From positions 1 to 5,201 of the forward strand of contig CAUDIU010000107.1 of NCBI GenBank assembly GCA_958449715.1: DNA of 5,201 nt, written 5' to 3'. This document shows, in pieces, positions 1 to 5,031 of the stretch. Each line of letters begins with the position of its first letter. The first letter of the stretch is position 1. A program made the position numbers and the translations under genes. The notes below the pieces were generated by a model. It made no database searches and was not told the origin of the DNA. It saw nothing but the letters and a program-made list of their open reading frames with translations. Source of the DNA: an uncultured Clostridium sp. (lineage in GTDB: Bacteria; Cyanobacteriota; Vampirovibrionia; Gastranaerophilales; Gastranaerophilaceae).

Positions 1-231
1 TAAGAATATTATGATTGTATTTTCGCAAATTGATTTAATTTTTTTATTTAAAGTTTTTATATTTTTATATTCTTCATCAATGATAATAATATCAGGAGTT
101 TCTGCACTTATGTAATCATATATAAGTGTCTCATCAGTCATGATTGAAAAATCATAACTGTTTTTATTAAAAATTGATTGAAATTTTTCTGTTTGCGATT
201 TATTATCTGATACCAATAAAGTTTTATTCAT
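1..231 (-). CDS. Response-regulator receiver domain protein, partial (C-terminus beyond left edge)
   Basis: An open frame reads leftward from ATG at 231-229 and stays open for all 77 codons to the window edge. The N-terminus KTLLVSDNK followed by PDIIIIDEEY matches the receiver (CheY-like) fold: beta-1 with an acidic pocket, then beta-3 ending in the phospho-acceptor aspartate, here D52. Of the usual acidic pair after beta-1 only D9 remains; the first position is S8, so metal binding and phosphorylation may be altered. By family knowledge it would receive phosphate from a histidine kinase. The output domain lies outside the window, so the regulated process is unknown. It lies 69 bases downstream of rel on the same strand and has its own promoter-like sequence. 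No Shine-Dalgarno site precedes the ATG. The receiver call is fairly sure; the exact start is less so. Confidence 0.72.
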   Translation of the reverse strand, partial: MNKTLLVSDNKSQTEKFQSIFNKNSYDFSIMTDETLIYDYISAETPDIIIIDEEYKNIKTLNKKIKSICENTIIIFL

Positions 232-237
232 ATTTTA

Positions 238-265
238 ATTTTATCAGTGTAAAATGAGATAGCAA
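238..265 (-). promoter_or_regulatory. Putative promoter of the receiver-domain gene
   Basis: On the minus strand, TTGCTA (265-260) is followed after 16 bases by TAAAAT (243-238), which is preceded by TG one base upstream (246-245) as in an extended -10. The -10 ends only six bases before the ATG at 231, so transcription would begin at or next to the start codon. Such motifs arise by chance in AT-rich DNA, so support is moderate. Confidence 0.4.
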
Positions 266-300
266 ATTTATTAATTTTTGCAAATTATAATTAAATAAAA

Positions 301-2517
301 TTAAGAACTTTTTTTCTTGGTATTTTTATTATGTCTTGGTTTTCCGTTATTTCTTTTTGGTAAATTAGGTGTAGAATAAGATGTTTGAATTCTTTTTACG
401 CTATATACATCAGGAATTGCTTGAATGCTTAATATAACTTTTTTCAATGTATCTATGTTGTCAAGTTCAATGCCAAGTTCAATAATACCGACTTTACCGC
501 TTTTCGATTTAACGTTTGCATAATTTATATTTGTTCCGTTATCAGATACGGCTGCGATAATATCTTTTAACAGACCTTGTTTTTCTGCTGTTTCAACTCT
601 TATTGTAGTGTTATATGTTTTATTTACATTGTCACCAGACCATCTAATATCCATTAATCTTTCAGGTTCAATGTGTTCTAGCATTTGGCAATCCATTCTA
701 TGAACAGTAACGCCTTTTGCTCTTGTAACAACTCCTACAATTGGTTCGCCTGGAATTGGAGAACAACATCTTGCAATTGAATACATAAGTCCTTCAAGAC
801 CAATGATATCTTTTTCGGATTTCTTTCTAGTAGTTCCATGAAATGCTGTTTCCGGTGTTTTTACAGGTTCAGGTTTTTTGAGTTTATTTATGATTTTATT
901 TAAAGTTGTTTCACCATATCCTAGTGCAGCAAATAAATCTTCTGCAGATAGGTAATTCATTTGTTTTGCAACTTTATCGAATTCGCCTGATTTCATGTAG
1001 TCGTCAAAAACAGCTTTAGTTAGTTCATGCTCAAGATTATCTTTTCCAACTTGAATGTGTTCTTCTCTGTTATTTTTCTTAAACCATTGTTTAATTTTTG
1101 AAGAAGCTTGTTTTGTAACTACAAAGTTTAACCAATCAAGTCTTGGTGCTGGTGTTTTTGATGTTAATATTTCTACAATATCTCCGTTATGGAGTTTTGT
1201 ATCTAATTGAGCAATTCTACCGTTAATTAAAGCTCCGACAGTTTTGTTTCCTACTTCTGAGTGAATTCTATATGCAAAATCAACAGGGGTAGCATTTCTT
1301 GGTAAATCAAATACGTCACCGTTTGGAGTAAATGCAAATACTTGATCTGAGAATAAGTCTAATTTTACGGAATTTACATAATCTTCAGCAGAAGACATGT
1401 CTTTATCATATTCTACAAGTTTTCTCATCCAAGAAAATTGCATATCTGTTGGGTTATTAGCTTTTTGAGAGCCTTTTTCTTTGTATCTCCAGTGAGCTGC
1501 GATACCATATTCTGCTACTTCATGCATTTCCCAGGTTCTGATTTGTACTTCTAAAGGTTTTGATCTTGGCCCAATTACAGATGTGTGTAAAGATTGATAC
1601 ATGTTGCCTTTTGGCATTGCAATGTAATCTTTAAATCTTCCTGGGATTGGTTTGAATTGAGAGTGGATAAGGCCTAATACTTCATAGCATTCTTTTTCTG
1701 TATCTACAATTACACGGACAGCAGTTATGTCGTATAAGTCGTGGAATGCGATATTCAATCGTTTCATTTTACTGTAGATACTGTAATAATGTTTAGCTCT
1801 GCCTGTAATTTGAGCGTTAATTCCTGCTTTTTTTACATCTGCAGTAATTTTGTCAATAAGAATTTTAACTGTTTCTTCTCTGCTTGCTTTGGTTTGAGAT
1901 ACCAAACGTGCAATTTCAAAGTATTTGTCAGGTTCAAGATACCTTAAAGATAAATCTTCTAATTCTGCTTTTATTTTGTAAATCCCTAGTCTGTTTGCAA
2001 GAGGGGCAAAAATATCTAAAGTTTCTCTTGCAATTTTTTGTTGTTTTACGGTTGTCATAAAGTTCAGAGTTCGCATATTGTGCAATCTGTCTGCAAGTTT
2101 TAAAAATACTATTCTAATATCACTTGCCATTGCAATAAACAAACGTCTGAAATTTTCAGCTTGGCGTTCTTCTTTGGATTTGAATTGAAGTTTCCCAAGT
2201 TTTGTAACACCTTGCACTAAAGTTAATACGTCTTTGCCAAATAATTTTTCAATTTCTTCAGGTTGTGTATCTGTATCTTCCAAAATATCGTGCAAAAATG
2301 CTGCTTGTAGAGTATGAGAATCAACTTTTAACCCAACTAAAATTTTTGCAACTTCTACAGGGTGTATAATATATGGTTCTTCTGAAATTCTATATTGACC
2401 TTCGTGTAATCTTTTTGCGAAAAGATAGGCTTTTTCAATCTGTTCGATTTCTTCAGGTTCTCTGTTTTGTTCAATTAATATTTTTTTTATATCGTCAAAA
2501 AGTGGTTTTTCGCTCAT
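301..2517 (-). CDS. rel: Bifunctional (p)ppGpp synthetase/hydrolase, RelA/SpoT (Rel) family
   Basis: This cytoplasmic, ribosome-associated enzyme makes (p)ppGpp from ATP and GDP/GTP during starvation and hydrolyses it otherwise (family knowledge). The 738 residues are the full usual length. The N-terminal HD hydrolase (about 25-200) keeps H52, H76-D77, E80-D81 and the KLADRLHNMRT motif with D143 and N147. The synthetase (about 225-350) keeps G239-R240, the KHYYSIYSKM stretch, D263, the Y307-QSLHT motif and E323 in EVQIRT. TGS (about 387-452), helical, zinc-finger/RIS (C584, C585, H606, C610) and ACT (about 635-710) domains follow. Both active sites look intact, so it is probably the sole long Rel. 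A basic tail (713-738) ends the protein. M1 is chosen because the HD domain begins soon after and the next Met is residue 130; an in-frame stop lies at 2541-2539. There is no Shine-Dalgarno site. The gene is divergent from the DUF167 gene. Confidence 0.97.
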   Translation of the reverse strand: MSEKPLFDDIKKILIEQNREPEEIEQIEKAYLFAKRLHEGQYRISEEPYIIHPVEVAKILVGLKVDSHTLQAAFLHDILEDTDTQPEEIEKLFGKDVLTLVQGVTKLGKLQFKSKEERQAENFRRLFIAMASDIRIVFLKLADRLHNMRTLNFMTTVKQQKIARETLDIFAPLANRLGIYKIKAELEDLSLRYLEPDKYFEIARLVSQTKASREETVKILIDKITADVKKAGINAQITGRAKHYYSIYSKMKRLNIAFHDLYDITAVRVIVDTEKECYEVLGLIHSQFKPIPGRFKDYIAMPKGNMYQSLHTSVIGPRSKPLEVQIRTWEMHEVAEYGIAAHWRYKEKGSQKANNPTDMQFSWMRKLVEYDKDMSSAEDYVNSVKLDLFSDQVFAFTPNGDVFDLPRNATPVDFAYRIHSEVGNKTVGALINGRIAQLDTKLHNGDIVEILTSKTPAPRLDWLNFVVTKQASSKIKQWFKKNNREEHIQVGKDNLEHELTKAVFDDYMKSGEFDKVAKQMNYLSAEDLFAALGYGETTLNKIINKLKKPEPVKTPETAFHGTTRKKSEKDIIGLEGLMYSIARCCSPIPGEPIVGVVTRAKGVTVHRMDCQMLEHIEPERLMDIRWSGDNVNKTYNTTIRVETAEKQGLLKDIIAAVSDNGTNINYANVKSKSGKVGIIELGIELDNIDTLKKVILSIQAIPDVYSVKRIQTSYSTPNLPKRNNGKPRHNKNTKKKSS

Positions 2518-2526
2518 GATATAATC

Positions 2527-2555
2527 ATAATACAGATTTTATTTGAATTTTTCAA
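2527..2555 (-). promoter_or_regulatory. Putative sigma-70-type promoter of rel
   Basis: On the minus strand TTGAAA (2555-2550) is followed after exactly 17 bases by TATTAT (2532-2527). Five of six positions match the consensus in each box (TTGACA, TATAAT) and the spacing is ideal. The -10 ends nine bases before the rel ATG, so transcription should begin about two to four bases upstream of the start codon. This agrees with the absence of a ribosome binding site. Confidence 0.6.
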
Positions 2556-2592
2556 GTAGAATAAAACAATTTCATTCATAAGGATTATAAAA

Positions 2593-2883
2593 ATGCTTAG
2601 AGAAACAAATGATGGATTAATTTTAAATTTGAGAATATCTCCAAATGCATCAAAAAATGAAATTATAAAAACAGATGATAATTTAAAGATTAAGATAACA
2701 GCTCAACCTATTGATGGCAAGGCCAATAAAGCTCTTGTTGAATATTTATCAAAGTTATTTAAAGTTTCGAAATCTTCATTTGAAATTCTTAAAGGACAGA
2801 CTTCTAAGGATAAAACGATTTTGATTAATATTAATGATTTGAAAAAACAAGAAGAAATAAAAACTTTTTTTAATAATCTTTAA
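2593..2883 (+). CDS. DUF167 / YggU (UPF0235) family protein
   Basis: A 96-residue protein of the usual length for this small cytoplasmic family. It shows the family signature: P17-NAS near the N-terminus, APxDGxAN-like A37-QPIDGKAN (37-45), then L-SKLFKVSKSSFEILKGQTSKDK (52-74), which carries the conserved KS..EI..G..S..K pattern. The biochemical function of the family is not established; structures show a compact alpha/beta fold. The ATG at 2593 is preceded by AAGGA (2580-2584) with eight bases of spacing, which fixes the start. It is divergent from rel, with 75 bases between the two start codons, and lies 63 bases before the next plus-strand gene, so those two could share a transcript. The protein contains no histidine. 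The family call is confident; the role is unknown. Confidence 0.9.
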   Translation: MLRETNDGLILNLRISPNASKNEIIKTDDNLKIKITAQPIDGKANKALVEYLSKLFKVSKSSFEILKGQTSKDKTILININDLKKQEEIKTFFNNL

Positions 2884-2905
2884 AATATTAGCAAAAAAGA
2901 TTATT
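2872..2905. repeat. AT-rich inverted repeat at the end of the DUF167 gene, possible weak terminator
   Basis: A perfect 10-base inverted repeat, AATAATCTTT (2872-2881) and AAAGATTATT (2896-2905), has a 14-base loop and overlaps the stop codon region. A run of six T follows at 2912-2917, separated from the stem by six bases. The stem has a single G-C pair and the T run is offset, so efficient termination is doubtful; it may be a weak terminator or an mRNA-end stabiliser. Confidence 0.35.
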
Positions 2906-2934
2906 CAGGTATTTTTTCAATAATGAAACAAAAA

Positions 2935-2939
2935 AGGAG
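2935..2939 (+). promoter_or_regulatory. Shine-Dalgarno site that fixes the start at 2947
   Basis: AGGAG lies seven bases before the ATG at 2947. It falls inside the reading frame if the upstream ATG at 2923 is used, and nothing like it precedes 2923. This makes 2947 the preferred start of the following gene. Confidence 0.8.
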
Positions 2940-2946
2940 TATTATA

Positions 2947-3453
2947 ATGCAAGTTAACAGTATAGGTAGTTCAAATTATTCAAATACTTTCACAGGTGGT
3001 ATAAATTCAACTTTGTATAAAAAAATAGTTCCTGATAATAAATATCAAGCAGATATATTTAAAAAACTAGATGATGTTTCTAGGACTAATAAAAATCCGT
3101 TTGTTCTTTCTGATGCTATATATAATGCAAAAGAAAAGGTTGCAGAATTTATTTTAACTGCAGTGGATACTGTTAGATTTATTCCTGGTCTAGAAAATGT
3201 AAAACCAAAGGTTGTTAAATCTTCTGGAAATAATATCTCAGAAGCCTTTAAAAATATAGATTTAAAGGATTTACAAAAAGCGAATGAAGAATTAGCGGTA
3301 GATTATTCTAAAACATATAAGGAAACTGAAGGGTTAAGAAAAGAAATTTTCGAAAAAAGACAAGCCACTCAAGAAATGTTAAATAAAAAGTTTGAGAATG
3401 CAGAAGGTTTTTGGCCTGATTTTTATAGAAATCTTGATGCTCGAAAAAAGTAG
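2947..3453 (+). CDS. Unrecognised 168-residue helical protein with N-terminal FTGG element
   Basis: I do not recognise this protein. The chosen start gives MQVNSIGSSNYSNTFTGG as the first 18 residues: a polar, Ser/Asn-rich, probably disordered segment ending in F15-T-G-G. The rest is rich in Lys, Glu, Asn and Asp and reads as mostly helical, with a likely coiled-coil-like stretch from about 105 to 155. There is no membrane segment and no signal peptide. It has no Cys and no His. The start at 2947 is preferred over the in-frame ATG at 2923 because of the AGGAG seven bases upstream. No clear promoter is visible between it and the DUF167 gene, so co-transcription is likely. The reading frame looks genuine from its Shine-Dalgarno site and length. 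The short FTG element recurs in the 424-residue protein downstream, hinting that both belong to a lineage-specific group of proteins. Confidence 0.75.
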   Translation: MQVNSIGSSNYSNTFTGGINSTLYKKIVPDNKYQADIFKKLDDVSRTNKNPFVLSDAIYNAKEKVAEFILTAVDTVRFIPGLENVKPKVVKSSGNNISEAFKNIDLKDLQKANEELAVDYSKTYKETEGLRKEIFEKRQATQEMLNKKFENAEGFWPDFYRNLDARKK

Positions 3454-3455
3454 TC

Positions 3456-3484
3456 TTGTAAATTTTTATTTTTTAAGTTAGTAT
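3456..3484 (+). promoter_or_regulatory. Putative promoter of the His attenuator transcript
   Basis: TTGTAA (3456-3461) is followed after 17 bases by TAGTAT (3479-3484); each box matches four of six consensus positions. Transcription would start near 3491, just before the Shine-Dalgarno site of the leader peptide, where an attenuator promoter should lie. The boxes are imperfect and the DNA is AT-rich, so confidence is limited. Read-through from the gene ending at 3453 is an alternative. Confidence 0.4.
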
Positions 3485-3504
3485 GTATGACGTAAAGGAA
3501 ATTT

Positions 3505-3570
3505 ATGCAAAAATTTAATTCTTTAAAATTACATCATATTCATCATCATAGCGACCTTGGAAGGCTATGA
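3505..3570 (+). CDS. Histidine-rich attenuator leader peptide (21 residues)
   Basis: A short frame runs from ATG 3505 to TGA 3568-3570 and is preceded by AAGGA (3495-3499) with five bases of spacing. Residues 9-21 read LHHIHHHSDLGRL: five His codons, all CAT, occur within six codons at 3532-3549. This resembles the role, though not the sequence, of the His-run leader peptide of enterobacterial his operons. Its last codons and stop lie inside the 5' strand of an antiterminator stem, exactly where a translating ribosome would control folding. The peptide itself probably has no function; its translation is the sensor. Without histidyl-tRNA, a ribosome would stall on the CAT codons and leave 3555-3575 free to pair. 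The leader assignment is well supported by the RNA architecture around it. Confidence 0.85.
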   Translation: MQKFNSLKLHHIHHHSDLGRL

Positions 3571-3669
3571 ATTGATGATTTGCGCTTTTAAAGAATAAAA
3601 ATAAAATTCAATTCTAAAAATAGTCTTTCAAGGAACCCCGATTAAAGCGTTTGGAAGATTATTTTTTTT
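3532..3669 (+). promoter_or_regulatory. Histidine-responsive transcription attenuator (segments 1-4)
   Basis: Four RNA segments give three competing hairpins. Protector 1:2 pairs 3532-3543 with 3567-3577 (11 bp, one bulged T). Antiterminator 2:3 pairs 3555-3568 with 3620-3633 (14 bp, two G-U) and continues after a 5-base bulge (3615-3619) with 3569-3575 to 3608-3614 (7 bp). Terminator 3:4 pairs 3620-3632 with 3650-3662 before a T run. Segments 2 and 4 are imperfect direct repeats (3556-3568 and 3650-3662, 10 of 13 identical), as expected when both pair with segment 3. A ribosome stalled on the His codons (segment 1) frees segment 2, giving antitermination. A ribosome at the TGA (3568-3570) covers segment 2, giving termination. 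The pairings are seen in the sequence; the regulatory logic follows from his/trp attenuation. Confidence 0.88.
3620..3669 (+). terminator. Intrinsic terminator of the His attenuator
   Basis: A 13-bp stem joins 3620-3632 and 3650-3662 with three G-U pairs and a 17-base loop containing CCCCG (3636-3640). It is followed directly by a run of eight T (3662-3669). It shares its 5' strand with the antiterminator, so the two cannot form together. It ends 43 bases before the ATG of the gene it would control. Confidence 0.82.
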
Positions 3670-3697
3670 GAGCTTGTGCTCATTTTGTAAAAGAATT

Positions 3698-3701
3698 GGA
3701 G
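3698..3701 (+). promoter_or_regulatory. Shine-Dalgarno site supporting the start at 3713
   Basis: GGAG at 3698-3701 lies 11 bases before ATG 3713, slightly longer than ideal spacing. The alternative in-frame TTG at 3668 sits in the T run of the terminator and has no such site upstream, so 3713 is the preferred start. Confidence 0.6.
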
Positions 3702-3712
3702 ATTTTAAGAAT

Positions 3713-4987
3713 ATGACTATATCAAATATAATTTCAGCAATAGGTAATAATAGTAGTGTATACCCTTTAATCGTTCGTGATTGTGGAATAGAAGTTCCAA
3801 CTAAAATAGCTCTTACTTATAACCAAAATAAAAAAGAGTCAAAAGAGGTTGCATATCTTGCAGCAAGAGAACGTTTCCTTGATGAATATGCAACATCTGC
3901 TGTCTGGCTCGGTGGAATTCCTTTTGTTGGCTGGATTGCAAATAAATATATTAAGGCAAGAGGACTTAATCCTGATGTGAATTTGAAATTGTTCAAAGAG
4001 GAACAAGGTATTCAGGGTATTGATTATAATATCAAAAAATTTAAAGACTTAGTGCCTGATGCTGTAAAAGATTTGGTAAAAGCAAAAGAAAATAAAAAAT
4101 TGTTCGAAAAACTTTTAGCCGGTAAATTTATTGCTTCTACTACTATTCCTATTTTATTTATGGGATTTATCTTACCAAAATTGATATTTGCATCATCTGC
4201 AAAGAAAATTCAAAAATTAAAAGAAAAAGATGTGCAAAGCTTAAAAAATAACGGTCAAGTTAGTTTTTTACAAAAAGATAAATTTTATAAATCAAAAGAT
4301 GTTAATTTTACAGGAAGTTGGATAACTAAAGCTGCGAATTTTTCAGCTCAAGATAAGATGGCTGTAACAGATGGCGGCTATGCTGTCGGGCGTATTGCTA
4401 CTGCAAGGAATAAAAATGAACGTTATGATTTGTCATTTAAAATGGCAGGTATGATGTTTTTAAATTTCGTTGCTCCAAAGTGGATTGAAAAAGGTTTAAA
4501 TAAAATTTCAGGAATTTCATTAGATCCAGTTATGTTAGCTGATAAAGATTTTATGACTCAAATTAAGGAAGGAAAACTTCAATTACCAAAAACTGATTCT
4601 GCAAAAGATTTATTAGATTTTGTTGATAATATTCAAAATAAAGATACTTATTTTATTAAATATGCTAAAAAATTTGAAAAAATAAAAATGCTTGAAAATG
4701 GAATTAGAGATCCTAGAGAATATGTTGATTTGAAAAAATTAGGAAGTTTTAGGAATGATATTGAATTATTCTCTCAAAAACTGTTAAAATCAGAGAACAT
4801 AGATTTATTTATAAAGAAAGCTAAATTTGCAAAATCTGCTAATATTTTGACAAATGTTGCATTGAGTAGTTTTTTATTGGCATATGTTTTACCAAAAGCT
4901 CAATTTGCTTTTAGAAAACTTGTAACAGGTTCTGATTTGGAACCGGGACTTGCTCCGGCAGAAAAAATCGTAGATAAAAAGGCATAA
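3713..4987 (+). CDS. Unrecognised 424-residue membrane-associated protein without histidine, controlled by a His attenuator
   Basis: I do not recognise this family. From ATG 3713 (GGAG upstream) the protein has four hydrophobic stretches: about 63-75 (SAVWLGGIPFVGW), 139-162 (TTIPILFMGFILPK and flanks), 242-255 (MAGMMFLNFVAPK) and 375-400 (NVALSSFLLAYVLPK and flanks). Three of them end in a Pro-Lys, and the layout suggests two related halves. The N-terminus is not a classical signal peptide. A motif-like stretch, TDGGYAVGRIATARN (about 219-233), and an NFTG at 198-201 lie between the halves. The only Cys is C24, there are four Trp, and there is no His. The first and third stretches may be too short to cross a membrane. 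It is the sole gene between the attenuator and the terminator at 4994. The attenuator implies expression in histidine shortage; any link to histidine uptake or metabolism is inference. Confidence 0.82.
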   Translation: MTISNIISAIGNNSSVYPLIVRDCGIEVPTKIALTYNQNKKESKEVAYLAARERFLDEYATSAVWLGGIPFVGWIANKYIKARGLNPDVNLKLFKEEQGIQGIDYNIKKFKDLVPDAVKDLVKAKENKKLFEKLLAGKFIASTTIPILFMGFILPKLIFASSAKKIQKLKEKDVQSLKNNGQVSFLQKDKFYKSKDVNFTGSWITKAANFSAQDKMAVTDGGYAVGRIATARNKNERYDLSFKMAGMMFLNFVAPKWIEKGLNKISGISLDPVMLADKDFMTQIKEGKLQLPKTDSAKDLLDFVDNIQNKDTYFIKYAKKFEKIKMLENGIRDPREYVDLKKLGSFRNDIELFSQKLLKSENIDLFIKKAKFAKSANILTNVALSSFLLAYVLPKAQFAFRKLVTGSDLEPGLAPAEKIVDKKA

Positions 4988-4993
4988 AAAATA

Positions 4994-5021
4994 CCTCCTC
5001 AAATGAGGAGGCATTTTTTTT
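4994..5021. terminator. Strong intrinsic terminator, probably bidirectional
   Basis: CCTCCTC (4994-5000) pairs perfectly with GAGGAGG (5005-5011) across a four-base AAAT loop, and eight T follow (5014-5021) after two bases. On the minus strand the A run at 4986-4991 becomes a T run after the same stem, so it can also end the converging gene that stops at 5032. It lies seven bases after the stop codon of the 424-residue gene. Confidence 0.93.
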
Positions 5022-5031
5022 ATTTAGAAAA

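Noticed and set aside
262..281. GCAAA...TTTGC inverted repeat between rel and the receiver gene as a rel terminator
   Set aside because: Only five pairs with a ten-base AT loop and no T run on the minus strand after it; no convincing terminator follows rel.
1741..1947. A 68-codon open frame on the plus strand
   Set aside because: It lies wholly opposite the conserved HD-synthetase region of rel, has no Shine-Dalgarno site, and its Cys/Phe-rich translation looks like an antisense shadow.
2543..2571. Plus-strand promoter (TTGAAT, 17 bases, ACAATT) for the DUF167 gene
   Set aside because: The -10 is poor, and the alternative TAGAAT at 2557-2562 lacks a -35 at proper distance, so no specific promoter can be supported.
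2923..2946. Upstream in-frame ATG adding eight residues to the 168-residue protein
   Set aside because: The strong AGGAG lies downstream of it and at the right distance from ATG 2947.
3532..3549. CAT repeats as a simple microsatellite
   Set aside because: They are in frame in a short gene with a Shine-Dalgarno site and are embedded in a precise set of competing stems, which a random repeat would not explain.
3668..3712. In-frame TTG start at 3668 adding 15 residues to the 424-residue protein
   Set aside because: The TTG overlaps the T run of the attenuator terminator and has no ribosome binding site. ATG 3713 with GGAG upstream fits better.
3454..3712. T-box or other riboswitch in the long gap
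   Set aside because: No conserved T-box antiterminator sequence (GGUGG..ACC type) or known riboswitch core is visible, and a translated leader with alternative stems accounts for the region.
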